Of a stretch of DNA of 64,000 nt, positions 37,333-46,212 are shown piece after piece (positions within the stretch are counted from its first letter, which is position 1; every line of letters starts with the position of its first letter). Below the pieces are notes generated by a model. The model made no database searches and was not told the origin of the DNA. It worked only from the letters and a program-made list of their open reading frames with translations. The position numbers and the translations under genes are program-made. Source of the DNA: Richelia sinica FACHB-800 (lineage in GTDB: Bacteria; Cyanobacteriota; Cyanobacteriia; Cyanobacteriales; Nostocaceae); NCBI RefSeq assembly GCF_014698825.1, contig NZ_JACJTT010000006.1, forward strand, positions 62,001 to 126,000, written 5' to 3'.

Positions 37333-37455
37333 CACAAGAGTTATTGACATTTTTGTTATGCAAAATAGATGTGTTTAGCTGATCAAAAGTAGAAATATTC
37401 CAGCATTAACAATCACAAATAAACACATTTGTAGATAACCAGGAGCAATCGAGAA

Positions 37456-38358
37456 ATGAGTAGCTTTGATATTCAACCAGTTGCCGGACGTATTGGTGCA
37501 GAAATAGTTGGTGTTGATTTGAGTGCTGATCTCAGCGATGAACTAATTCAAGAAATTCGCCAAGCATTAATTAAATACAAAGTTATTTTCTTCCGTCGTC
37601 AGCAACTAGATGCTAACGGACAAGTCGCTTTTGCCCGTCGGTTTGGTGAAGTTACCACAGCCCATCCTACAGTTTCTTCCCTCGCTGACCATCCAGAGGT
37701 GTTGGATTTGGATTATAGCCGTACTTCTGCCCGTGCAAATAACTGGCACACCGATGTCACCTTTGTAGACCGTCCTCCTCTTGGTTCTGTGTTGCGGGCT
37801 TTAGTCATTCCCCCGGCTGGTGGTGATACTATCTGGGCTAACTCTGTGACTGCATATCAAGATTTACCTCAACATCTGCGGAGTTTGGCTGACCAATTGT
37901 GGGCTGTTCATAGCAATGCTTATGACTATGCCACAGCCTTTGATTTACCAGAAGAAATCAAAGCTTACCGGGCTGTATTTACTTCCACTATTTATGAAAC
38001 CCTACATCCAGTGGTGAGAGTCCATCCTGAGTCTGGAGAGAAGGGGCTGTTTATCGGTGGTTTTGTGCGGCAAATTCGCGGCTTATCACCAACTGAATCA
38101 ACTGAATTGCTGCGGGTTTTACAGTCCTATGTGACTCGTCCAGAGAATACTGTGCGTTGGCGTTGGCAAGTAGGGGATGTGGCTTTTTGGGATAACCGCG
38201 CTACTCAACATTATGCGATCGCTGATTACGGTGATCAACCCCGTCGTGTTCAACGAGTCACCATTGCTGGTGATATTCCTGTGGGTATTGATGGTAAGCA
38301 CAGCGAAGCGATTAAGGGTGACTCCTCAGCATACATCCCCAGTAAAGTTGCCGTGTAA
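37456..38358 (+). CDS. TauD/TfdA family Fe(II)/2-oxoglutarate dioxygenase
   Basis: 300 residues. The iron triad is H98-x-D100 (N-N-W-H-T-D-V-T-F) and H252 (A-T-Q-H-Y-A), with R263/R264 for the co-substrate. Relatives cleave taurine, alkyl sulfates or 2,4-D and release sulfite or another inorganic product. AGGAG lies about 12 bases before the ATG. It is followed after 77 bp by a flavin monooxygenase and then by a thioredoxin-fold protein, all plus strand. The cluster is consistent with use of organosulfur compounds, but the substrate is not specified by sequence. Confidence 0.85.
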   Translation: MSSFDIQPVAGRIGAEIVGVDLSADLSDELIQEIRQALIKYKVIFFRRQQLDANGQVAFARRFGEVTTAHPTVSSLADHPEVLDLDYSRTSARANNWHTDVTFVDRPPLGSVLRALVIPPAGGDTIWANSVTAYQDLPQHLRSLADQLWAVHSNAYDYATAFDLPEEIKAYRAVFTSTIYETLHPVVRVHPESGEKGLFIGGFVRQIRGLSPTESTELLRVLQSYVTRPENTVRWRWQVGDVAFWDNRATQHYAIADYGDQPRRVQRVTIAGDIPVGIDGKHSEAIKGDSSAYIPSKVAV

Positions 38359-38435
38359 TACCAATCCCAGATCGGGATTTTAGCTAATCCTGATTATCTT
38401 TTTGTCCATTGATTCTTAATTATTTGTGCCATTAA

Positions 38436-39809
38436 ATGAGTCAGCAAAAAAAACAATTACGATTAGGTGCATTTTTAATGAGTTCTGGCCATCATGTAGC
38501 CGCTTGGCGACATCCAGAAACACCTGCTGATGGTGGTCTTAACTTCCACCATTTTCGCAAAGTTGCCCAAACCGCAGAACGGGGCAAGTTTGATATGATT
38601 TTCTTTGCAGATGGTGTGGCAGTGCGTCAACGGGGGCAAGGGCTAGATGCGGTTAGTCGTTCCGCAGTCGTGCATTTTGAACCATTAACCCTACTTTCTG
38701 CCTTATCTGTGGTGACAGAAAATATCGGTTTAGCGGCAACTGTCTCTACTACCTATAACGAACCCTATCACCTGGCCCGCAAGTTTGCATCCCTAGACTA
38801 TTTGAGTGGTGGTCGTGCTGGTTGGAATCTTGTGACTTCAGCAACGGAAGCAGAAGCCCACAACTTCAACCGTGACGAACATATGGAACATGGGTTACGT
38901 TATGAACGAGCCAGAGAATTTGTAGATGTCGTCACCAAGCTATGGGATAGCTGGGAAGATGAAGCCTTTGTTCGAGATAAAGCATCAGGAATTTACTTTG
39001 ACCCGGATAAACACCATGTTCCTAACCACAAAGGTAAACACTTTTCCGTCCTTGGGCCTTTAAATGTCGCCCGTCCACCCCAAGGATATCCGGTGATTAT
39101 TCAAGCTGGTTCTTCTGAAGATGGTCAAGACTTAGCAGCACATACCGCAGAAGTGATTTTCACTGCCCAACAAACCCTAGCGGAAGCCCAAGCTTTTTAT
39201 GGTGGTGTGAAAGCCAGAGTTGCCCAAGCTGGACGTAACCCAGACCATGTGAAGATTATGCCTGGTGTCTTTCCTGTCATTGGTAAAACCGAAGCAGAAG
39301 CCAAGGAAAAATACGACCAACTGCAAGAATTGATTCATCCCTACGTTGGTTTGGGCTTACTTTCCGGGATGATAGGTGGATTTGATTTATCTCAATATCC
39401 CATAGATGGCCCATTACCAGACCTACCAGAGACAAATGGTGGTAAAAGCCGTCAAAGATTGCTCACGGATTTGGCAAAGAGAGACAATTTAACCATTAGA
39501 GAATTATATTTAGCGATCGCAGGTGCTAGAGGACATAGAACTATATTAGGGACTCCCCAAACCATCGCTGACCAATTAGAAGATTGGTTTGTCAACGGTG
39601 GTGCAGATGGGTTTAATATAATGCCTCCCTATTTACCAGGTGGTTTAGATGAGTTTGTAGATTTAGTCATTCCTGAACTACAACGTCGGGGACTATTCCG
39701 CACCGAGTATGAAGGTAAAACACTGCGGGAAAATTTGGGTTTACCACGACCTGCAAATCAATTTACTCAAGTTGCAGACGCACCTGAATTAGTTAGTGCT
39801 TCTAGGTAG
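38436..39809 (+). CDS. LLM-class flavin-dependent monooxygenase (NtaA/SnaA/DszA family)
   Basis: 457 residues, TIM-barrel. The opening Q-L-R-L-G-A-F-L-M-S-S-G-H-H-V-A-A-W-R and the motif F-D-M-I-F-F-A-D-G, plus S-G-G-R-A-G-W-N-L-V-T-S, are characteristic of the NtaA/SnaA/DszA subgroup. Members use reduced flavin to cleave C-S or C-N bonds, for example alkanesulfonates, dibenzothiophene sulfone or chelators. A separate flavin reductase is expected, and none is encoded here. Being directly behind a TauD-like dioxygenase suggests a sulfur-scavenging role. Confidence 0.85.
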   Translation: MSQQKKQLRLGAFLMSSGHHVAAWRHPETPADGGLNFHHFRKVAQTAERGKFDMIFFADGVAVRQRGQGLDAVSRSAVVHFEPLTLLSALSVVTENIGLAATVSTTYNEPYHLARKFASLDYLSGGRAGWNLVTSATEAEAHNFNRDEHMEHGLRYERAREFVDVVTKLWDSWEDEAFVRDKASGIYFDPDKHHVPNHKGKHFSVLGPLNVARPPQGYPVIIQAGSSEDGQDLAAHTAEVIFTAQQTLAEAQAFYGGVKARVAQAGRNPDHVKIMPGVFPVIGKTEAEAKEKYDQLQELIHPYVGLGLLSGMIGGFDLSQYPIDGPLPDLPETNGGKSRQRLLTDLAKRDNLTIRELYLAIAGARGHRTILGTPQTIADQLEDWFVNGGADGFNIMPPYLPGGLDEFVDLVIPELQRRGLFRTEYEGKTLRENLGLPRPANQFTQVADAPELVSASR

Positions 39810-39838
39810 TAAGCCTCACGCTCTAGATAGAATATACA

Positions 39839-39866
39839 GTAGAGATGTTTTATAGAGCGTCTCTAC
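39839..39866. repeat. Dispersed GTAGAGAC hairpin repeat, copy 2
   Basis: GTAGAGATG and CGTCTCTAC arms with a TTTTATAGAG loop. It lies in the gap between the monooxygenase and thioredoxin-fold genes and is related to copies at 600-630 and 40664-40692. Confidence 0.65.
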
Positions 39867-40036
39867 CTCACTATTTCATTACAGCAATTTTCGCGTATTG
39901 AGACAACACCCAAAATTAATTTCTTCCTTTGCGTCTTTGCGTCTTTGCGCGAAACTTTCATCAAGGAGTGCTTCATTGACGCGAACATCACTGTAATTAC
40001 AGAGTTTAGTATTTGAAAATTAAGGAGTTATATTTT

Positions 40037-40636
40037 ATGGCTTTAACACCTTCGACCATGTTACCTTTAGGTACTTTAGCCCCTGATTTTCATTTACCAG
40101 ATGTGGTGACTGGTAAAACAATTTCTCTGGCTAATTTTGCAGATAAAAAAGCCTTGGTGGTTATTTTTCTCAGCCGTCATTGTCCCTTTGTACAACACAT
40201 CAAATTTGAATTAGCAAAACTGGGTCAGGACTATAAAAATAGAAATGTGGGTATTGTAGCTATTAGTGCTAACGATATTAACAGTCATCCTGATGATGCA
40301 CCAGAATTACTCAAAGCCTTTGCTGAAGAATTAGATTTAGCCTATCCTCTACTTTTTGATGAAACTCAGCAAACAGCCAAAGACTTTTTCGCTGCTTGTA
40401 CTCCTGATTATTTCTTATTTGATGCTCATAGAAAACTGGTTTATCGGGGACAATTAGATGATAGTCGTCCTAAAAATGGTTTACCCGTAACCGGTGAAGA
40501 TTTACGCAAAGCAATTAATGCTGTGTTAGCTGATGAAGAAATTACTTGGGAACAAAAACCCAGTATTGGCTGCAACATTAAATGGAAACCAGGTAATGAA
40601 CCTGCTTATTATCAAGTAGCAGCTACCGTTGGCTAG
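40037..40636 (+). CDS. Thioredoxin-fold protein, AhpC/TSA peroxiredoxin-like
   Basis: 199 residues, cytoplasmic. The thioredoxin/AhpC-like domain has L-A-P-D-F-x-L at the N-terminus, and the single active-site-position cysteine is C49 in S-R-H-C-P-F. Two more cysteines are C121 and C179. It differs from classic peroxiredoxins (PxxxTxxC) and looks like the cyanobacterial redoxin family with a CPF motif. Start ATG 40037 has AAGGAG about 10 bases upstream, and is preferred to the upstream in-frame start at 40013. The 228-bp gap to the monooxygenase holds a hairpin, so co-transcription is uncertain. Confidence 0.78.
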   Translation: MALTPSTMLPLGTLAPDFHLPDVVTGKTISLANFADKKALVVIFLSRHCPFVQHIKFELAKLGQDYKNRNVGIVAISANDINSHPDDAPELLKAFAEELDLAYPLLFDETQQTAKDFFAACTPDYFLFDAHRKLVYRGQLDDSRPKNGLPVTGEDLRKAINAVLADEEITWEQKPSIGCNIKWKPGNEPAYYQVAATVG

Positions 40637-40663
40637 GTTTATAGATTAGAAACTCCTTCAAAA

Positions 40664-40692
40664 GTAGAGACGTTTCGATGGAACGTCTCTAT
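40664..40692. repeat. Dispersed GTAGAGAC hairpin repeat, copy 3
   Basis: GTAGAGACGTTTC and GGAACGTCTCTAT pair around GAT. It is convergent with the nucleoside phosphorylase gene and is followed at 40718-40744 by a second hairpin type. Confidence 0.65.
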
Positions 40693-40717
40693 AAGAGTTG
40701 CCAACTCACATATTGTT

Positions 40718-40744
40718 GTTGGGTTGCGCTGCGCTTAACCCAAC
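40718..40744. repeat. GTTGGGTT hairpin repeat
   Basis: Perfect 8-bp arms GTTGGGTT and AACCCAAC around GCGCTGCGCTT. This is a common Nostoc intergenic hairpin; it lies between two convergent gene ends and could help terminate either transcript. Confidence 0.65.
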
Positions 40745-40848
40745 CTACATCTAAATTGCCTTGTTTCCGGCTGTAATTACCATAGATATGTAAAGTAAAA
40801 TTTGTAGCGATTATATTTTCAATCTTCTTTTTTAAGATGAAAATCAAT

Positions 40849-41625
40849 CTATATATCTAAATATTTAATAGCATTAATAGCAGTTAAAATTGCATTTTCG
40901 ATAGCTATATCCTTCTTATTTAAAATCACCTCTTCCCCCATAGTACGTTGAGCCACAACAGCACAAACAGAAGCCGCAGCAAAATTATAGACACCAGCCA
41001 TTTTCAATAAAGTGCCAGTTTCCATTTCATAATTTAAAATATGCAAATGGCGATATTCTTCTGTAATTCCAATTAGCCTACGCATCAAATAGGGATTTGC
41101 TGAATCAGTTCTTTCCTGCCCTTCGTAAAAAGTATCTACAGAAGCTGTAATTCCTAAATAATGCTCTATCTGCAATGCTCGTGCAGCTTGCACCAAAGCC
41201 ACAGTGATAAACGGGTCTGCTGCTGCTGGATATTCTACCGGTGCAATATCATTAGCTGCACCTTGACGACACAAAGCAGCCTTACTAATAACTATACTGC
41301 CCACAGGGATATAAGGTTGAATTGAGCCACAAGTACCAATGCGAATAATTTTCTGGATACCTACCTGTACCAACTCATTCACCACAATACTCAAAGAAGG
41401 CGCACCCATACCACTGGTAGCAGATAAAATTGGTTGACCATTGGGTAAATATCCCAAATAGCTGTGCAGTCCACGATTTTCCGATAAAACTTTCACATCC
41501 TGCAAATAGGTTTGGGCAATTAAACCAGCACGTTGGGGGTCACCGGATAATAAAGCGATGGTGGGAGGTTGTGAACCCAAATCTTGCTTACCAAAACCAA
41601 TGTGATAAAAGCTTTGTTCAGTCAT
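40849..41625 (-). CDS. Nucleoside phosphorylase (PNP/UDP family)
   Basis: 258 residues with the PNP_UDP fold. The N-terminal P-T-I-A-L-L-S-G-D-P-Q-R loop, the R-I-G-T-C-G-S-I phosphate-site motif and E-M-E-T-G-T-L (ribose-binding Glu) are visible. Trimeric uridine or purine nucleoside phosphorylases share these features. The substrate is uridine or a purine nucleoside and cannot be separated by eye, although the overall pattern is closer to uridine phosphorylase. It is a cytoplasmic enzyme, convergent with the thioredoxin-fold gene. Confidence 0.82.
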   Translation of the reverse strand: MTEQSFYHIGFGKQDLGSQPPTIALLSGDPQRAGLIAQTYLQDVKVLSENRGLHSYLGYLPNGQPILSATSGMGAPSLSIVVNELVQVGIQKIIRIGTCGSIQPYIPVGSIVISKAALCRQGAANDIAPVEYPAAADPFITVALVQAARALQIEHYLGITASVDTFYEGQERTDSANPYLMRRLIGITEEYRHLHILNYEMETGTLLKMAGVYNFAAASVCAVVAQRTMGEEVILNKKDIAIENAILTAINAIKYLDI

Positions 41626-41782
41626 ATACTCATCCTATTCACTGTCATAACAGCAGCTTACTCTTGACCTATTCCTCAGGATAGATATTGATTCTCACAC
41701 GCTGGAAATTAAGAAAAGCCTGTTGTCAGGGTTGAATCTAAGAAAACCAACAAACCAGATACTTGAGAGCAAAGAGTGAGTT

Positions 41783-42421
41783 ATGAAGACAGAGAATCAA
41801 TCTATTCACAAACAACTGTTGAGGCCAATATCAATAGTAATGATGGCAGGAATCATGATTGCATCTTATCCTGTTCAATCTTTCAGTGCAGGTAATACTA
41901 ACATTTCATCTACCATCAGTACAAAAAAACTAGCATATCACAGTCAAGGTACTTACAAGAGCGATCGCTTTCGGTTTCAGTTTAACTACTCCCCCAAAGA
42001 TTTTGTAGTCAATTATCAGACTTCTAGACGCAGTTCAGACGTAAATTTAGCAACTGTGGATATTTGGACTAAACAACACGCGCAAAGAATTAAAGCAGGA
42101 GTTTATGAAGGTGGCACAGAATACCCTGCAAATGTTCAAGTCAATGTTTACAAAAATTCTCAACGTTTCCCCCTATTAACCTGGATTCAACAAAGTCAGC
42201 AATTCCCAGCGGACAGACAATTTAAGACAGTAAAAATCGCAGGTAGAAATGCCATCCAATTTCAAGCCAGTGGCTTATACGAAAATACCCATATTGCCGT
42301 AATTAACCCCAAAAATTCCCAAATTATCATTGTCACTTTATCTCAAATTGGTTCTGGTAATAATGATGCAATCTACCGCAAAGCTTATGAACAGGTACTG
42401 AAATCATTGAAATTTATCTAA
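41783..42421 (+). CDS. Exported protein of unknown function
   Basis: 212 residues. A signal peptide is likely at 1-36, with a basic start, the hydrophobic segment I-S-I-V-M-M-A-G-I-M-I-A and cleavage near Q-S-F-S-A. The mature part is soluble and basic, with no known catalytic motif, and is rich in Asn, Gln and Ser. The 3' end overlaps a 13-bp tandem repeat that contains the stop codon. The family was not recognised. Confidence 0.6.
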   Translation: MKTENQSIHKQLLRPISIVMMAGIMIASYPVQSFSAGNTNISSTISTKKLAYHSQGTYKSDRFRFQFNYSPKDFVVNYQTSRRSSDVNLATVDIWTKQHAQRIKAGVYEGGTEYPANVQVNVYKNSQRFPLLTWIQQSQQFPADRQFKTVKIAGRNAIQFQASGLYENTHIAVINPKNSQIIIVTLSQIGSGNNDAIYRKAYEQVLKSLKFI

Positions 42422-42452
42422 ATAAATTATCTAAATAAATTATCTAAATAAA
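42414..42452. repeat. Tandem 13-bp repeat, three copies, spanning a stop codon
   Basis: Three exact copies of TTATCTAAATAAA. The first copy holds the last codons and the TAA of the preceding exported-protein gene, so a change in copy number would leave the coding end intact but lengthen the 3' region. Confidence 0.85.
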
Positions 42453-42641
42453 TTTGAAAAGATAAATTATTAACATTGATTGGGACTTTTCTGGATGCAA
42501 ATTAAGGGTCAGTTGCTAACGTAAATTATTACCAAAGTGAAATATCCTCATTAATCTTTAGTTCCACTTTCAGGATATTTAACATCTGTAATTTATCAGT
42601 TCTCTGTGCCTCTGCGCCTCTGCGTGAGACTTTTTCCTTTA

Positions 42642-43904
42642 TCAATCCTCATGCAACGCCCCTAACTTCCTAATCTCCGGCCAAATCAACGCCGTTGCCA
42701 CCACAACCAAAATCGTCCCAATACCCCCACTAACCACAGAGAAAACAGGCCCAAATAAAGCAGCAACCGCACCAGATTCAAAACCCCCTAACTCATTGGA
42801 TGCACTGATAAACACACTATTAATAGCTGCAACTCGACCCCGCAAATGGTCAGGAGTGCGGATTTGCACTAAAGTATGGCGAACAACCACACTAATACTA
42901 TCTAACGCCCCACTTAATGCCAGCATCAACAACGATAACCACATCCAACGGGAAAAACCAAAGATAATTGTCACTACACCAAAGCCTACTACAGACCAAA
43001 GTAGGGCTGGCCCAGCTTTCTGAATAGGTGGCAAATAGACTAACAATGCCGCCATGATCAATGCACCTATAGATGGGGCTGCTTGTAAATAACCCAACTC
43101 CACAGGCCCTACTTGCAAAATATCCTTGGCATAAACAGGTAATAAGGCTACAGCACCACCCAATAAAACTGCAAATAAGTCGAGGGTAATAGCAGCGAGA
43201 ATAATTTGATTTTTCCAGACAAACTCCGCCCCAGCAGCTAGAGATTTCCAAGATATTGGTTCTTTAGCAAAGGTAGTTGTTTGGGGTTTAATGGCTGCGG
43301 TGAGGGCAAAACAGGATAAAGCTGCTAATGCTGCTAGTATATACACTCCTGTGGCACTACCAAACAGAGCGATCGCTAACCCACCCAAAGCAGGCCCAAT
43401 TACTGATGCTAATTGAAAGCTACTACTATTCCAAGTGGCTGCATTGGTAAAGGCACTGGTAGGTATTAACTGCCACATCAGGGCATCACCAGCAGGTTTC
43501 AGAAACGCCCTAGCTACACCTGTTAGGAGTAAGCAACCATAAACGAGAAAAACCGCACCGCGATGATAGGAAATAACCGTTAAGGCTAATGAGCAAAAAA
43601 TGAGCAGCAGAATTGACAGTAAGGTAATGGTTTTGCGATCGCTTTTATCAGCCACATGACCAGAAATGATAGTCAGGGCAATCATCGGTAGCACCTGGGC
43701 TAACCCTATGCCCCCTAATGCCATGGCTGACCCTGTGCGTTCATATAACTCCCAACCCAGGGCTACAGTCTGCATTTGTCCCCCAGTGAACAGGAGTACA
43801 CGCCCAATGGTAAATAGTCGGTAATCTCGAAATCTCAGGGCTGCAAAAGGGTCATGACCAGTTTTAGCGTTGTGGAGAGTTGCTTTCTGTTTGCTCGAAG
43901 ACAT
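42642..43904 (-). CDS. MFS efflux transporter (multidrug/siderophore type)
   Basis: 420 residues, about 12 spans, with the MFS motif region G-H-V-A-D-K-S-D-R-K between spans 2 and 3. The opening F-A-A-L-R-F-R-D-Y-R-L-F resembles EntS/MdfA-like and other bacterial drug exporters. It is the last gene of a minus-strand operon with two ABC genes and a MarR regulator, and overlaps the MarR gene by 41 bp. Its substrate is not identifiable. Confidence 0.82.
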   Translation of the reverse strand: MSSSKQKATLHNAKTGHDPFAALRFRDYRLFTIGRVLLFTGGQMQTVALGWELYERTGSAMALGGIGLAQVLPMIALTIISGHVADKSDRKTITLLSILLLIFCSLALTVISYHRGAVFLVYGCLLLTGVARAFLKPAGDALMWQLIPTSAFTNAATWNSSSFQLASVIGPALGGLAIALFGSATGVYILAALAALSCFALTAAIKPQTTTFAKEPISWKSLAAGAEFVWKNQIILAAITLDLFAVLLGGAVALLPVYAKDILQVGPVELGYLQAAPSIGALIMAALLVYLPPIQKAGPALLWSVVGFGVVTIIFGFSRWMWLSLLMLALSGALDSISVVVRHTLVQIRTPDHLRGRVAAINSVFISASNELGGFESGAVAALFGPVFSVVSGGIGTILVVVATALIWPEIRKLGALHED

Positions 43905-44328
43905 TTTTTAGTAAAGTTAAACCTTCTTCAATGTGTGATACTTGTTCCGGTGTTAAACCCTCAATAATTTCGGCAATATGGGCGCGAGTTTTTTCTTGAG
44001 ATTGCTCTAAGAGCGATTTCCCTTCTCTCGTCAAATTTAAAACTACTCGTCTTCTTTCTTGAGGGTTATCGGTGCGTTGCACTAAATGACGTTGTACTAA
44101 TCTTTCGATGGTGCTAGATGCCGTTGCACAGGTGACACCAAGGTGGTCTGCTACCTCAGATAAAGAAGCGCCAGGATTGCGATTGAGAAAAGCAAGCGAT
44201 CGCAACTGAGGGATAGATAAGGAATCAGAACTGTGAGTCCGCATATCTGCTCGGATAAACCGCATTAATAGGGGGATAGTTTCCATGACCCTAGCAGCAC
44301 ATTTTTCAGTGGGTTTATCCAAACTCAT
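43864..44328 (-). CDS. MarR family transcriptional regulator
   Basis: 154 residues with a winged helix-turn-helix in the centre (about 60-110), containing G-A-S-L-S-E-V-A-D-H-L-G-V and the wing R-T-D-N-P-Q-E-R-R-R. MarR proteins usually repress efflux operons until a phenolic or other ligand binds, often controlling their own operon. It lies within an ABC-MFS efflux operon. A candidate palindromic operator, TTAGAATATCTAA, lies at 46041-46053, just upstream of the operon's first gene. Confidence 0.87.
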   Translation of the reverse strand: MSLDKPTEKCAARVMETIPLLMRFIRADMRTHSSDSLSIPQLRSLAFLNRNPGASLSEVADHLGVTCATASSTIERLVQRHLVQRTDNPQERRRVVLNLTREGKSLLEQSQEKTRAHIAEIIEGLTPEQVSHIEEGLTLLKNVFEQTESNSPQR

Positions 44329-44347
44329 GGGACAATTTTACTCCTGA

Positions 44348-45202
44348 TTACATCACCACCCGTGGATAAATTCGTCCACAGATGAAGGTTAAACCTATTA
44401 ATGTTAACAAGAGAATTGTACAGTCTAACCCAAACCCATAAATACTTGCCCCATGAGCCAGCATTGAACCGCGTAAAGCATCCACCTCATAGGTCAAAGG
44501 GTTGATGTGAGAAATGAGCTTTAACCAATCAGGCATGAGAGAAATAGGGTAAATAGCATTACTGGCAAAAAATAACGGCATGGTAATCAATTGACCAATC
44601 CCCGTAAACCGTTCCCTAGATTTCACCAGACAGCCAATAATCAGGGAAAAAGTACAAAAACAACCAGCCCCTAAAAACACAATCAGCACTACTTCCAAGA
44701 AAGCTATGGGATTGTGATTGAGGTGTACACCCAACAACAAAGCTAACAGGTAAATAAAAATCACCTGGGAAAAGCAACGCACACCAGAAGCCACACCTTT
44801 ACCCAAGACAATGGCTGCACGGGGGATGGGTGCAGAGAGGAATTTCTGGACAATTCCCAAATCACGCTCCCAAATCAACGTCATCCCTCCTGAAAAAATC
44901 GCCACAAACAGCGCACTCTGAGCGAGAATTCCGGGTGTCATGAAATCTAAGTAAGGGATATCACCTGTAGGAATAGCACGAGTGCGGGTAAACACTTGCC
45001 CAAAAATAATTAGCCATAAAGCCGGTTGTACAGCCCTGATAATTAAATCTGTTGGGTCATGGCGGAGTTTTCGCACTTCCAACTCTGTAATCACTAGAGT
45101 TTTAGTCCACAATTCCCGAATGGCTGAAAACATCCCTTTGGGGGTTGTATGTCTTGTCTCAACCCAACCGTTGAGTTGTACGCCTAGTTCTTGCGGTTTC
45201 AC
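44348..45202 (-). CDS. ABC-2 type exporter permease (DrrB/NodJ-like)
   Basis: 284 residues, about six membrane spans, with the ABC-2 permease pattern (N-terminal amphipathic helix, then L-I-I-F-G-Q-V-F and M-T-P-G-I-L-A-Q-S). The gene starts at GTG 45202, overlapping the ATPase gene by 44 bp. An ATG at 45133 would instead leave a 25-bp gap. It forms the membrane channel of an exporter with the ATPase upstream. DrrAB pumps export daunorubicin-type drugs; the native substrate here is not predictable. Confidence 0.82.
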   Translation of the reverse strand: MKPQELGVQLNGWVETRHTTPKGMFSAIRELWTKTLVITELEVRKLRHDPTDLIIRAVQPALWLIIFGQVFTRTRAIPTGDIPYLDFMTPGILAQSALFVAIFSGGMTLIWERDLGIVQKFLSAPIPRAAIVLGKGVASGVRCFSQVIFIYLLALLLGVHLNHNPIAFLEVVLIVFLGAGCFCTFSLIIGCLVKSRERFTGIGQLITMPLFFASNAIYPISLMPDWLKLISHINPLTYEVDALRGSMLAHGASIYGFGLDCTILLLTLIGLTFICGRIYPRVVM

Positions 45203-46001
45203 TGTAGCTCACTCCCGATGTTAATTGATTACCTGCATAGTGAATGAAGACATCATCTAAAGTTGCATCTGGTTTGCCGATCGCTGCTTTTAATTCTGCG
45301 GGTGAACCAGTGATGATCTCTCTCCCCTGATTCATAATGGCGACACGGTTACACAAACTATCTGCTTCTTCTAAAAAGTGGGTAGTTAAAAATATGGTTG
45401 TGCCAAAGTTAACGCGCAGTTCTTGAACAAGCTGCCATACTTGCGTTCTGGCAACTGGATCTAGTCCCACTGTTGGCTCATCTAAAAATAAAATTTGCGG
45501 TTGATGTAAAATCGCTTGGGCGATTTCTAACTTGCGAATCATCCCACCCGAATAATTTCTCACCAGGCGATCGCTTGCTGATTGCAAATCCATAAAACTC
45601 AGCACTTCACGAATTTGTTTTTCTCGCCTCCGGGCAGGTATATCATATAACTTGGCAAAAATTAACAGATTTTCATAACCTGTCAAACTACCATCCGCAG
45701 AAAGAGCTTGAGGTACATAACCAATTACCCTTCTCACCCCATCAGATTGACCGCTGATATCATAACCAGCTAAATGGGCTTTGCCTCGACTAGGTGGCAG
45801 TAGCGTTGTTAACATTTTTATCACAGTGCTTTTACCAGCACCATTCGGCCCCAATAAACCAAAAGCTTCTCCAGTCTGCACAGAAATATTTAACTCATCT
45901 ACAGCCGTGAAATTGTCAAAGCAACGTGTCAGAGATTGGGTTGTCAATATCAATGAATTTGGAATAGATGCAGACCCTTGAGACAGGTCTGTTTTCCCCA
46001 T
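45159..46001 (-). CDS. ABC exporter ATPase (DrrA/NodI-like)
   Basis: About 280 residues. The Walker A is G-P-N-G-A-G-K-S-T, the signature is Y-S-G-G-M-I-R-K-L, the Walker B I-L-F-L-D-E-P-T-V-G-L-D, and the H-loop T-T-H-F-L-E-E. This is the daunorubicin-resistance-type ABC family. An in-frame GTG lies at 46013 and would add four residues; ATG 46001 is used here. It is the first gene of the four-gene efflux operon. Confidence 0.87.
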   Translation of the reverse strand: MGKTDLSQGSASIPNSLILTTQSLTRCFDNFTAVDELNISVQTGEAFGLLGPNGAGKSTVIKMLTTLLPPSRGKAHLAGYDISGQSDGVRRVIGYVPQALSADGSLTGYENLLIFAKLYDIPARRREKQIREVLSFMDLQSASDRLVRNYSGGMIRKLEIAQAILHQPQILFLDEPTVGLDPVARTQVWQLVQELRVNFGTTIFLTTHFLEEADSLCNRVAIMNQGREIITGSPAELKAAIGKPDATLDDVFIHYAGNQLTSGVSYSETARTRRTTQRLG

Positions 46002-46040
46002 CAGTTTGGCCACGAGTGCAATACACTCCGTTACGAATAA

Positions 46041-46053
46041 TTAGAATATCTAA
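46041..46053. promoter_or_regulatory. Candidate MarR-type operator upstream of the efflux operon
   Basis: TTAGA-ATA-TCTAA is a perfect 5-3-5 palindrome 40 bp upstream of the ABC ATPase start. MarR family proteins bind palindromes of roughly this size. The assignment is inference from position only. Confidence 0.35.
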
Positions 46054-46146
46054 CTATTAGCTTCTCATATTTTTCTCAGAAGTCAAGGGTTTTTCACCTG
46101 ATTTTGGATTTCTACTTCTTTCTCACTGACATCACCATCGAAAATC

Positions 46147-46181
46147 AAAAAGGCTGTGTCCTTGACAAGACCAGCCTTTTT
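46147..46181 (-). terminator. Rho-independent terminator of htpX
   Basis: Perfect 10-bp arms AAAAAGGCTG (46147-46156) and CAGCCTTTTT (46172-46181). On the minus strand the stem ends in TTTTTGATTTT, giving a T-rich tail downstream of the htpX stop at 46213. Confidence 0.88.
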
Positions 46182-46212
46182 CCGATTTATTTAGTATTTT
46201 TGAACTACTAGA

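Larger units (their letters stand above)
36685..37455. other. Intergenic region with terminator, hairpin repeat and inverted repeat
   Basis: 771 bp. It contains the ilvA terminator (36767-36810), a GGGCGGGC hairpin repeat (37312-37332), a direct repeat TCATGAGCT (about 37115 and 37138) and an inverted repeat ATACACTA/TAGTGTAT (37177-37184 and 37203-37210). A promoter for the dioxygenase gene is expected near the right end, but no consensus was recognised. Confidence 0.5.
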
